Shown: piece after piece, positions 1-7,158 of the stretch
How positions within the stretch are numbered: the stretch's first letter is position 1
Layout: each line of letters starts with the position of its first letter
NCBI GenBank assembly: GCA_964606385.1
Contig: CAZSFZ010000021.1
Span: 1-42,602 of the forward strand
Source of the DNA: Aquincolibacterium sp964606385
GTDB taxonomy: Bacteria > Omnitrophota > Omnitrophia > Omnitrophales > Aquincolibacteriaceae
Direction of reading: 5' to 3'
Length of the DNA: 42,602 nucleotides
Notes under the pieces: generated by a model
Databases searched by the model: none
Told to the model about the DNA's origin: nothing
What the model saw: only the letters and a program-made list of their open reading frames with translations
Translations under genes and position numbers: made by a program

Positions 1-382
1 CGGCCTTGCATTCTAGATTCACGAAACACTCCCCGACCCCGGGAGCTTTGACACAGGCGGATGCGGCGGGTGTCAGGCCGAACGTCTTGAACTTGTCGAC
101 CGTCCGTCCTGAAACATTCCCGCAGGCCACCATTTTTTTCGCGAGCGACGCCGGCGGGATATTGATCACGCATTCTTTCGTCTTTTTCAGGACCTTGGCC
201 GTATAGCTTTGTTTGCCGATCACAAGCCCCACAAGCGGCGGGTTGAAATCGATCATCGTGTGCCAGGACATCGTCATGACGTTCGGCTTCCCCCGGAGCA
301 CCGTCGAGATCATCACGACCGGCCCCGGTTCGAGCAGGGTGTAGACTTTTTCGAGCGGATAGGATCTTTTCTTCATATTCAT
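1..382 (-). CDS. Flavin reductase-like (FMN-binding split barrel) protein, 3' part missing
   Basis: The gene reads into the left edge of the window, so its C-terminus is missing. About 127 residues are visible, starting MNMKKRSYPLEKVYTLLEPG. The segments PVVMISTVLRGKPNVMTMSWH, NPPLVGLVIG and GNVSGRTVDKFKTFGLTP are typical of the flavin reductase-like/flavoredoxin family, cytoplasmic proteins that bind FMN in a split beta-barrel. Some members reduce free flavin and others are electron carriers; the substrate cannot be told from sequence. The start is chosen because its ATG overlaps the TGA of the upstream membrane-protein gene (ATGA), which indicates translational coupling. An ATG two codons later is the alternative. 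Confidence 0.8.
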   Translation of the reverse strand, partial: MNMKKRSYPLEKVYTLLEPGPVVMISTVLRGKPNVMTMSWHTMIDFNPPLVGLVIGKQSYTAKVLKKTKECVINIPPASLAKKMVACGNVSGRTVDKFKTFGLTPAASACVKAPGVGECFVNLECKA

Positions 383-1575
383 TGGGGAACGGACTCCTTT
401 GCCATTTTTTCAGGGACCACCCGCATGCCTACCTTCCATTCGAATCCCAATCGCCCGGGCTTGGTGAGCACGGTCGCATAGTCTTTGCCGGGAACCACCT
501 TGCGGTAGAGCACGCAATTAGTCTCCATATATTCGTAGGCATGTCCCTGCCTCCAGGACGGCACGATCAGATCGTACGAGGTTGAATCGTCGGATCGCGT
601 GATCTTCTTATCCGTGATCAGCAGCGTGCGGGACGTCACGGGGGCGCGATCGGCCATCCCGTTATAAAGCGCCGTGAAACTCGCGCCGGACAGAAGGAAC
701 CCGATCACCGCGATCAAAGCGGCGATGGAGATATCCCGGTACGAGCGGGATTGACCGGCCAGGGACGTGACGGCGAAATAAAGGAACACGCCGAGGAGCG
801 GAAGGGAGAACCTCAGGGAAAACACGAAAAGTCCCCACACATCGAAGACTTCGTAACTCGCGGAGGCATAGACCACGCCCCCGATCCCCGCGGCCAGGAC
901 CGCGATGGCGCCGGCAAAGACCCAAAGGCGGGCCGCAAGGGGCGACCTTGCTCCCGTTGCCGTGTCATAGGGCACATCCTGGAAGGGCGGAAGGTCCTTG
1001 GCCAGGGTCGCGAGAACCTCCATAGCCTCCCGCAGGGCCGCGACCCCGTCCTTATGGGAACCATGCCCGCTCCATTTAACGATCATCCGGTTTTTGCTGT
1101 GCGTGATGGACGATGCTTTAAGATCAAAGATCCGGCGGGCCGCTTCCCTTTTTTCCGCGCTCCGGAAACATTCGGCCGCGAAACCGGGTTTGTCGGAAGC
1201 GATGTAGAAGCGGCTGTCGAACGCGTCGTCCCCCGTCTGGACCTCACGCGACAAGCCCAAGTTCTTGAAAAAACGATGGAACCCTCCTTCCGGATAAAGC
1301 TCGAATTCCCCGCCCGTGCCCTGGCAGATCACGCCGACGGAAAAACTCGGGGGACTGTTCTTCGATCCCTGGTACCTCTCGTAGCGGAAGGATAGGCCCC
1401 GGTACTGAAATGTGCTCTGCTGAGGATCCCACTGAAGCTCAGACACGCCCAGAACGCCCGCGAGCGTTTCCGAAAAATTTTTCTCCGACCGGCGGTAAAA
1501 ATACACCGCGACGAGTCCGATCCCCGTGCTGACGGCGACGAGAGCTATGATCATCCATGTAAATCCGTCCATCAT
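379..1575 (-). CDS. Hypothetical membrane protein
   Basis: I do not recognise the family. The protein of about 398 residues has one N-terminal membrane helix (about residues 8-27), a soluble domain of about 180 residues, then three hydrophobic segments around residues 215-310 (AGAIAVLAAGIGGVVYAS, FSLPLLGVFLYFAV, ISIAALIAVIGFLLSG). A C-terminal soluble tail of about 80 residues follows. The N-terminal helix followed by basic residues (YFYRRSEK) suggests the large domain is cytoplasmic, but topology is inferred. A TTG lies one codon upstream of the chosen ATG. The stop overlaps the start of the flavin-reductase-like gene by 4 bp, so the two are probably co-transcribed. Confidence 0.65.
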   Translation of the reverse strand: MMDGFTWMIIALVAVSTGIGLVAVYFYRRSEKNFSETLAGVLGVSELQWDPQQSTFQYRGLSFRYERYQGSKNSPPSFSVGVICQGTGGEFELYPEGGFHRFFKNLGLSREVQTGDDAFDSRFYIASDKPGFAAECFRSAEKREAARRIFDLKASSITHSKNRMIVKWSGHGSHKDGVAALREAMEVLATLAKDLPPFQDVPYDTATGARSPLAARLWVFAGAIAVLAAGIGGVVYASASYEVFDVWGLFVFSLRFSLPLLGVFLYFAVTSLAGQSRSYRDISIAALIAVIGFLLSGASFTALYNGMADRAPVTSRTLLITDKKITRSDDSTSYDLIVPSWRQGHAYEYMETNCVLYRKVVPGKDYATVLTKPGRLGFEWKVGMRVVPEKMAKESVPQ

Positions 1576-1669
1576 CAACCCGCCTTTCGATCCATGTTAA
1601 CCGTTCTCATGATAGTCCATAGCCGCTTCCGGAATAAAGACCGCCCGCGTCGCATTGATCGTCAGGAGG

Positions 1670-2089
1670 CTAGGTCCCGATCACCTGAAAAACGATCTCC
1701 CGGTCGCGGGGTCCATTATCAAAATCGACCAGGATCACCTGCTGCCAGGTCCCGAGCGTCATTTTTCCCGCTTCCACCGGCACCGTAAGCGAAGGCTTAA
1801 GGAGTGAGGCGCGAACATGCGAGAAGCCGTTGCCGTCATGCCAGGTCTGTTCGTGGTGATAGTCCGCCTCCTGAGGCGCGATCCGCTCGAAGAGCTCCTT
1901 CAGGTCCTTCACAAGCCCGGGCTCGAACTCGACCGTCGTGATCCCGGCCGTCGAACCCGTCACAAAAAAGGTCACCTGGCCCGTCCGGATCCCTGAATCT
2001 TTCAGATGCTCCCGCGCCACAGGCGTCAGGTCATGGATGTCCGAAAATCCTTTGGTCGCCACCTCGATCCTGTAATTTTTGATCTTCAT
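1670..2089 (-). CDS. YjbQ/UPF0047 family protein
   Basis: This 139-residue protein has the family's normal length. It shows the conserved features: the N-terminal DLTPVAREHLKDSGIRTG segment, the GSTAGITTVEFEPG strand-turn, the HDGNGFSHVRASL stretch with its histidines, and GTWQQVILVDFDNGPRDREIVFQVIG at the C-terminus. YjbQ proteins are small cytoplasmic trimeric barrels. Some have been given thiamine-phosphate-synthase-like activity, but the physiological role is unsettled. Its ATG overlaps the TGA of the upstream 2H phosphoesterase gene by 4 bp, so it is the downstream member of a two-gene operon. Confidence 0.9.
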   Translation of the reverse strand: MKIKNYRIEVATKGFSDIHDLTPVAREHLKDSGIRTGQVTFFVTGSTAGITTVEFEPGLVKDLKELFERIAPQEADYHHEQTWHDGNGFSHVRASLLKPSLTVPVEAGKMTLGTWQQVILVDFDNGPRDREIVFQVIGT

Positions 2090-2814
2090 GACACCGCTTC
2101 CTCGTTCCCGAAAGCGGCACTCCAGAGTTTTTTCCGGGCAGTTCCAAAATTCCCGAGGTGATAGACCGCGGCTTTTTGAATGCTGAACTTGAAGGGTTCG
2201 AAGGGAGCGGCCATCCTGTCGTGAAAAAGTGTTTTATGCGCCAGTCCGATCGTCACATGCGGCCGGTACCGGTCGCCGGTGTGCCGCGGGATATAGTTCT
2301 CAACATCGTCCAGGGTCGTGCTGTCGATCGGCACCCCATTCTCATTGGGCACAAAAGCACCCGCCGTTCCCTTATCCCGGATAAAAGGCCGCACGGCCTC
2401 AATGACGGCTTTTTGATATTCAAGAAGCCAGGGCGATCTTTCGACCGTGATACCGCCAAGCTCCAAACCGCCCCACGGCATGGAATAGTACCCTGTGGCC
2501 ATCAGGGGTTTGATCCCGGACCGGTATGCCTGGGCCGTTTCCTCCACAACCGCGAAAACCTTCTCGAGATCCTCCTGGCGCACATAACATTGAAAAACGG
2601 AGATATGCGGGGCATGCGTCGCATCAAGGGCAAATCCTTCCGGATAGTTTTCGAGAAGACGGGCATTATCGGCGCGGGCATACGCCGTCAAAGTCTCATC
2701 CGGCTGGAGAAGAATATCGATCGCGATCACCGGGTCCGCGGCGGCACGGGACGCGGCGCACGGAAAAAGGAGCGCGAACACGAATATACAGAGAACGCTT
2801 TTCCGGCAAGTCAT
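2086..2814 (-). CDS. Exported 2H-superfamily phosphoesterase (2'-5' RNA ligase-like)
   Basis: The protein has 242 residues. An N-terminal signal peptide (MTCRKSVLCIFVFALLFPC then AASRAAA) predicts export. Two HxS/T motifs define the 2H phosphoesterase fold: HISV inside HAPHISVFQ near residue 69 and HVTI inside RPHVTIGLA near residue 186. Family members cleave or form 2',3'-cyclic or 2',5' phosphodiesters in RNA or small nucleotides. The substrate here is unknown, and a secreted member is less usual than the cytosolic RNA ligase-like enzymes. The stop overlaps the start of the YjbQ-family gene (ATGA), which links the two in one operon. Confidence 0.75.
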   Translation of the reverse strand: MTCRKSVLCIFVFALLFPCAASRAAADPVIAIDILLQPDETLTAYARADNARLLENYPEGFALDATHAPHISVFQCYVRQEDLEKVFAVVEETAQAYRSGIKPLMATGYYSMPWGGLELGGITVERSPWLLEYQKAVIEAVRPFIRDKGTAGAFVPNENGVPIDSTTLDDVENYIPRHTGDRYRPHVTIGLAHKTLFHDRMAAPFEPFKFSIQKAAVYHLGNFGTARKKLWSAAFGNEEAVS

Positions 2815-3134
2815 GGTATACGGATTATAAACAGAAAAAGGACCAGTTAGAACTATGTTTATTTGATATTCGGGGAACCGGCGGGACCGGAACCGCCCCT
2901 AAAATGAAAAAGCCGCGCGGTGTCGCGCGGCTTTGTGGAGAGTTTATCTCCAGGCGTTTTAGCACATTTCCCGTCCCGCAGGACGGTGCCCGCCAGCAAG
3001 TGGTCGAGCTATCGCGGAGCAATTAACCTCTTTAAATCACCGCTCTTTCTACAAGAAACCTAACCCGCCGGTCGCGTTTTGACAAGAGCACAAGTGCTAG
3101 CAAGATCTAACAGGCACCCGAATGAACCGTGAAA
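2815..3134. other. Intergenic region with several hairpins, no convincing gene
   Basis: This stretch of about 320 bp lies between the broken ORF6N gene and the 2H phosphoesterase gene. It holds a GC-rich hairpin (2912-2931), small inverted repeats (CCGTCC/GGACGG near 2975-2990, GGAGA/TCTCC near 2937-2953) and AGCAC/TGCT near 3089-3100. On the minus strand the hairpins end in a terminator, so a short structured RNA is possible, but I match it to no known RNA family. No coding sequence looks real. Confidence 0.3.
2904..2931 (-). terminator. Rho-independent terminator (minus strand)
   Basis: GCCGCGCG and CGCGCGGC form an 8-bp perfect stem around a 4-nt loop. Reading on the minus strand, the stem is followed by TTTTTC. 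It would end transcripts arriving from the ORF6N side, or a short RNA encoded between. Confidence 0.65.
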
Positions 3135-3733
3135 CTACGAATGGAACCCGATGGGTCCTTTCGGTTTTCTTTTGACCGCCATCAGACGAGAGACCTTGCT
3201 GACAAGTTTCCGGATCTCGCCGCCGTGATGGACAACGGTCTTTTCCAGTTTTTGCAGCTGCAGAGCGAATTCCCTGTTCGTGAGGATCATTTCCCTGAGC
3301 CGTAAAAAAACGCGCATGATGGCAATGTTGACCTGCGCCGCTTTCTCGCCGCCAAGGACGCTCGTCCTTGACTCGCATTTAAAATTAATGATGTCAGGAC
3401 GTACTGATTACCATTCATTTTTTAAAAAAATCAGTACGAGAGCATGAGAATGCCGTGTTCGGTAAAAGCGAAAGGAAGATACTTACTGTGTTCCCCCCGC
3501 CCGGCCTTGTTTAAGGTGCCAAATTGGCACCTTAGAGCAGCACTCTCATCAGCGGAAAGTTCGAACATAAAATCCTGCGGGAACCTGTCCGCATTCCGTC
3601 TCACTTGTCTCTTAAGATGCCGCGTGCTCACCCCGTAGAGAGCGGCCAGACTCTGGTCCAGCATCACCTTCTTCCCCCGGATCAAATAGATCCCCGAGGC
3701 AATGGCATTGGAATTGATCAGGAGCTTTTTCAT
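3135..3733 (-). pseudogene. ORF6N-domain protein gene broken by a 74-bp insertion
   Basis: The N-terminal half (99 codons from the ATG at 3733) reads LIRGKKVMLDQSLAALYGV, RRNADRFPQDFMFEL and FAFTEHGILMLS, the ORF6N (KilA-N-like) DNA-binding domain. Reading then meets a stop at once. The missing C-terminal half resumes at 3362 as SVLGGEKAAQVNIAIMRVF, LREMILTNREFALQLQKLEK and KRKPKGPIGFHS, the normal end of this family. Deleting 3363-3436 joins the halves in one frame as a 174-residue protein, the usual family length. The intact family is found in phages and mobile regions and also as chromosomal regulators. I infer a recent inactivation because the rest of the frame is open. Confidence 0.85.
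3363..3436. repeat. 74-bp insertion made of two adjacent hairpins
   Basis: The insert interrupts the ORF6N gene between a TCG and an AGC codon. It consists of two abutting inverted repeats. The first is CGTCCTTGAC (3363-3372) against GTCAGGACG (3393-3401), with one unpaired base. The second is CGTACTGATT (3400-3409) against AATCAGTACG (3429-3438), which pairs perfectly. Its inner part is AT-rich. A dinucleotide CG lies at each boundary, so the exact edge is ambiguous by 2 bp. It has no coding capacity and looks like a miniature mobile repeat. Confidence 0.7.
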
Positions 3734-3852
3734 GGGAGAATTTTATTATAATATTGATTATAACGCAATATTAATATGCTTTATATAAAATAATAAAATG
3801 AAGGGCGCCTGCCCTTCCAAAGATGAAGAAGAAAATGCTTCAAAGTGGGGCT

Positions 3853-3881
3853 TTGATTCGCCCGGGCGAATCTGGTACAAT
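3853..3881 (+). promoter_or_regulatory. Promoter of the initiator tRNA gene with an internal palindrome
   Basis: TTGATT (3853-3858) and TACAAT (3876-3881) are separated by 17 bp and lie about 38 bp before the tRNA. The spacer is covered by a perfect 18-bp palindrome, GATTCGCCCGGGCGAATC (3855-3872), that overlaps the -35 element. Confidence 0.6.
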
Positions 3882-3918
3882 ACGCCCCTGCTTCAACATA
3901 GCTCTTTATCACTAACGG

Positions 3919-3995
<77 letters not shown>

Positions 3996-4006
3996 CTTGT
4001 AACACA

Positions 4007-4046
4007 AAAGGCCATCGAGGGATAACCTCGGTGGCCTTCGTGCTTT
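4007..4046 (+). terminator. Terminator-like hairpin after the tRNA (element side)
   Basis: AAGGCCATCGAGG (4008-4020) pairs with CCTCGGTGGCCTT (4026-4038) around a short loop, followed by CGTGCTTTT. It probably replaces the native tRNA terminator, now displaced to 22,732. Confidence 0.55.
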
Positions 4047-4066
4047 TAGAGCCCTTCAAAACGGGA

Positions 4067-4087
4067 GTGACAATAAAAGTGACAATA
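4067..4087 (+). repeat. Paired GTGACAATA repeats near attL
   Basis: GTGACAATA occurs at 4067-4075 and 4079-4087 in the same orientation, 12 bp apart, followed by CTTTTG. The same pair occurs at 22,520-22,541 near attR and at 16,954-16,975 near the integrase. I infer arm-type binding sites for the integrase or an excision factor. Confidence 0.6.
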
Positions 4088-4096
4088 CTTTTGCCT

Positions 4097-4230
4097 TTGC
4101 GGCTTAAGTGCACGAGGCTATACTAGCTTCTAACATGAGGAGAAAGTATGCCTACAATATCGCCCATATGGGCGGGGCGAAGACAATTTGGGTTTGGATT
4201 AGAGCGGGCTAAATGCCCGCTTTTTTATTT
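4097..4230 (+). ncRNA. Possible short transcript of about 100 nt with its own terminator
   Basis: A promoter-like TTGCGG (4097-4102), 16 bp, TATACT (4119-4124) is followed by a perfect CGCCCATATGGGCG palindrome (4161-4174). A strong terminator follows (AGCGGGC/GCCCGCT, 4203-4221, then TTTTTT). The transcript could be a small RNA. It also holds a 25-codon frame from the ATG at 4135 to a TAA inside the terminator. The choice between RNA and peptide is open. Confidence 0.35.
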
Positions 4231-4297
4231 TAGAAAGCGAATATTTCTCCCTCGGATTAAATCGAAGCTATGAAGATAGGTGCGAGGGCAAAACGAT

Positions 4298-4903
4298 ATG
4301 AAGAAACTAAAACTAATATTTCTTTCGATGTGTTTGATTCTAGCTACGACTCCTCTGTCGGCTAGCGAACAATTGGACGAAGCAAATACCAGTTTCACCT
4401 ACCAGGGCAAGCCAATCCACCCCTTCCTGGTCAAAGAATTCTCCAATTGGGATTCTGATTTACGCCCACCCATGGTAACGACCGTTGATGTGGCCGCGTC
4501 ATTCAACACAAATAAATATTCGCAGGATATTCAGAAGCGTGACGATTGGATATTTGCCGAGAAGAAGGAAAAAGACGGCGATTTCCAACTTTATGAATCC
4601 TTTGACTATCGCAGGCTTGGTAGATTGGCAAATGGAACACATGTTCTCGAGACGGGGTCTAACGGGGGTGGCTCGGGATTCTTTATGGAACTAATATTCG
4701 TCAAGTTTTCCGAAGGCTTAATTATGTGGAGCGATAGAACGTCAGAACAACTTCTCATGACCATTGTTGGTAATTACCAGCTCGGGGATCGTTACGAAGG
4801 TAAAGTCGAGGTCCTTTCAGACAAGGTTCTAATCCATCCGTCTCCGGTTCAGCGTGGTGGCGGTTCAGTTGAAAAAGATGTGGAGTTGAAATTTTCAAAA
4901 TAA
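4298..4903 (+). CDS. Exported hypothetical protein
   Basis: I do not recognise this 201-residue protein. It begins with a clear signal peptide (MKKLKLIFLSMCLILATTPLSASEQ). The ATG at 4298 is preferred over a GTG six codons upstream because it puts the basic residues directly before the hydrophobic core. The mature part is rich in aromatic and charged residues, has a Gly-rich turn (GSNGGGSG) mid-protein, and looks like a beta-rich periplasmic domain. It lies between the element's left end and the GHKL operon in the same direction, 66 bp upstream. Whether it belongs to the defence operon is unclear; a periplasmic protein would be an odd partner. Confidence 0.6.
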   Translation: MKKLKLIFLSMCLILATTPLSASEQLDEANTSFTYQGKPIHPFLVKEFSNWDSDLRPPMVTTVDVAASFNTNKYSQDIQKRDDWIFAEKKEKDGDFQLYESFDYRRLGRLANGTHVLETGSNGGGSGFFMELIFVKFSEGLIMWSDRTSEQLLMTIVGNYQLGDRYEGKVEVLSDKVLIHPSPVQRGGGSVEKDVELKFSK

Positions 4904-4969
4904 TAAAGAGTAAGCTGAGTTAATGAAATATTGGATTGTAGGTTCAACTGACTTAACAGGAGACTTGAT

Positions 4970-6496
4970 ATGTTGAAAAAGAAAAAGGTCAATATAACTC
5001 CATCGCCGCGTCTTATGGACATCATCGGCGCTACGAGCTTTACCGTTGCTAATGCTATTTCTGAGATTGTGGCGAACAGCCTTGATGCGGCGGCCGAGGG
5101 GGTCAAACCCGATATCAAAATATCAATAGACCAGGAAAAAGGAGAAATCGTTATCGTGGATAACGGGGTTGGTTTAAAAGAGGAAATCCTCGAGGACGCT
5201 TTAGCTCCTGCAGAAGATATGGGACAGAAGGCTTACGGAGGAAAAGCTCGAAAGGGGCATTTTGGTCTTGGAATGAAAACGGCTTGCGCGAGCTTAGGCC
5301 ATTGGTGGGGGGTTTACACTCGCCCTATAGGGGGGAATCAAGAACACAGGGTCTTTTTTGATCTTAAAGATTGGGCAAAGCGGACGAGGGATAGTAAAAG
5401 TTGGGATGTGGACATTGAGACGCATGATCCTGATAAGAAGAGTTTCCTTCAAGATGCCCAACATGGCACTGCTATTGTTATCAAACAACTGCGTCAGAGA
5501 GGCATCATCACCGGTGCTGTTATCGAAAAACTGGGAGAGGCTTTCAAAGCACACATAGAACAAGGAGATAGCATCACAGTTGATGGGATACCTATTAAGC
5601 CGCGAGGATATCGTTTTATTAGAGGTTCCAAGGTTCCAATAGACTTAAAAGTAGGTCCTGGCGGGAAACTCCATATAACGGGATGGGTCGGCATCGATGA
5701 ACGGACACATAATGATGGAAATTTCGGTTTCAACATTTACAGGATGAGACAATTATTACAACCGTGGAATCAAGATTGGTTTCGTTCGCATCTTATGACC
5801 TCGCGTATCATTGGAGAGGTCCATTTGGATTTCATCGATGCGAATTTTTTTAAAATGGGCGTACAAGTCCAGTCGGATGAATGGGGGCTAGTCAGCAGAG
5901 AAATGCACGAATTCCTAAAACCTGTCGTGAAGGCGTCCTATGAGATTAGCCGTGGGCCGAGAAGCGATGCTAAGAATCTCAAGGCCATTAATGACATGCG
6001 CGTAAAGCTAGGTTTAAAGCCCTGTGATGTAGGTGTTGGTTCTCAAGAGGATGGCGAAAGTGGACCAGAAGGCGGCGGCGACGGTGGCGGAGGCACCGAG
6101 GAAGGCGGGACTAGTGAAGGTGGAATCGGTGGAGATCCTCATCCTCAGGCCGTTTTAAAAGTAACATTGGAACAACTGAATCTGGAAGATGGCACGGAAA
6201 TCAAGCTTCGCGGAGTCGAAGAATCTCTGGATGGCGAAAAAACGCCATGGGACTTTCTTTTTGAGGAAGATGCCAACGAGGTCAAAGCAGTTCTTAATAC
6301 TAATAGCGAGCTATATAAAAATGCAAAGTATCCAAACGATCGCGTTGCGCTCATGCGATTTGCTATTGCCGATGCAATAGTGGGTTTTCTTATTGAGTGG
6401 AGGCACCTGCCACTGAATAAGGCGCGTAATTATAGGAACGAATGGTTGTACCAAGCGATAACTAAAACAGCTGCAGTCGCTGGAGGTGGAAAGTGA
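4970..6496 (+). CDS. GHKL ATPase, MORC/MutL-like (paraMORC type)
   Basis: The protein has 508 residues and starts 9 nt after AGGAG. It carries the Bergerat ATP-binding fold: the N-box SEIVANSLDAA (E32, N36), the DNGVG motif at 64-68 and the lid GHFGLGMKTA at 97-106. An S5-like second domain (to about residue 340) follows, then a flexible Gly/Glu-rich linker (about 358-392) and a C-terminal domain of about 115 residues. Proteins of this type use ATP-driven dimerisation to clamp or remodel DNA. Prokaryotic MORC relatives are known from restriction-modification neighbourhoods beside SF2 helicases and nucleases, as here. Its TGA overlaps the GTG of the next gene, so it is the first gene of a coupled three-gene operon. 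The biological role as defence is inferred. Confidence 0.85.
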   Translation: MLKKKKVNITPSPRLMDIIGATSFTVANAISEIVANSLDAAAEGVKPDIKISIDQEKGEIVIVDNGVGLKEEILEDALAPAEDMGQKAYGGKARKGHFGLGMKTACASLGHWWGVYTRPIGGNQEHRVFFDLKDWAKRTRDSKSWDVDIETHDPDKKSFLQDAQHGTAIVIKQLRQRGIITGAVIEKLGEAFKAHIEQGDSITVDGIPIKPRGYRFIRGSKVPIDLKVGPGGKLHITGWVGIDERTHNDGNFGFNIYRMRQLLQPWNQDWFRSHLMTSRIIGEVHLDFIDANFFKMGVQVQSDEWGLVSREMHEFLKPVVKASYEISRGPRSDAKNLKAINDMRVKLGLKPCDVGVGSQEDGESGPEGGGDGGGGTEEGGTSEGGIGGDPHPQAVLKVTLEQLNLEDGTEIKLRGVEESLDGEKTPWDFLFEEDANEVKAVLNTNSELYKNAKYPNDRVALMRFAIADAIVGFLIEWRHLPLNKARNYRNEWLYQAITKTAAVAGGGK

Positions 6497-7158
6497 GCGA
6501 ATATAATGTGGGCAAGTTAACTGATAACCAAGACCCAGTAGAGAGATTAATTGCAGCTTGGCAGCAAAAAAGTCTTAGCCTGAAAGAGCGTGTGGGGTTA
6601 ATTTCAAAAGCGTTCTTTGAAAGCAAGCTCGAATTTGATGGAGCTGTTCGAATTCTTGGATGCTCTGCGGTAGAACTTCAGGCGACGCTTTCATTGGCTG
6701 CTTTAAGCGATTCAGATTTAGATAAACTTTCCGAGTTGGCCCCCGCCATTACAACATGGTATATGTTTGCAGCAGCAGACGAAAAAGGTGTTGAAGCTGG
6801 TATTAATGCCCTAAGGAAACGCAAGCCTGGCGAATCCAGTTTCATGACTGTTTATAATGCGGTTCGCGAATCGTCTGGCCCCGATATATTTCAACGTCTC
6901 GGCGGTCTTTCCTCCGAAGTTATCGGCCATTTAGCGCATAAAGCGAAAGAATACGATGTCCTCCGGCCTAAGGACCGTAGTTTTTTGGGTAGCATTGCGA
7001 GAAGACGAAAGGCAAATGGCGAACTATCACAGCCGCAGCTCGAATATTTCAAAAGTTTGGTTGAACAGCTAATTGATAAAGGCGTTGTTTCCCCTTCTTC
7101 GAAGGATAAAGACCAAGAGATATGTGATGCGGTACTCAAAGCAGCCGGTAGGTTCTAG
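6493..7158 (+). CDS. Unknown helical protein of the GHKL-helicase operon
   Basis: This 221-residue protein matches no family I know. It is predicted largely alpha-helical, with charged C-terminal helices (RRRKANGELSQPQLEYFKSLVEQLIDKG) and no membrane segment. A stretch around residues 31-75 (ERVGLISKAF...GAVRILGCSAVELQATLSLAALSD) could be a helix-turn-helix-like bundle. The GTG start lies in the GTGA overlap with the ATPase stop, and its TAG shares one base with the helicase GTG. Tight coupling on both sides suggests a stoichiometric subunit or adaptor that joins the ATPase to the helicase-nuclease; this is inference. Confidence 0.75.
   Translation: MSEYNVGKLTDNQDPVERLIAAWQQKSLSLKERVGLISKAFFESKLEFDGAVRILGCSAVELQATLSLAALSDSDLDKLSELAPAITTWYMFAAADEKGVEAGINALRKRKPGESSFMTVYNAVRESSGPDIFQRLGGLSSEVIGHLAHKAKEYDVLRPKDRSFLGSIARRRKANGELSQPQLEYFKSLVEQLIDKGVVSPSSKDKDQEICDAVLKAAGRF

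Noticed and set aside
3097..3378. A separate 93-residue minus-strand gene.
   Set aside because: It is a shadow frame over the C-terminal half of the broken ORF6N gene; the family sequence is in a different frame.
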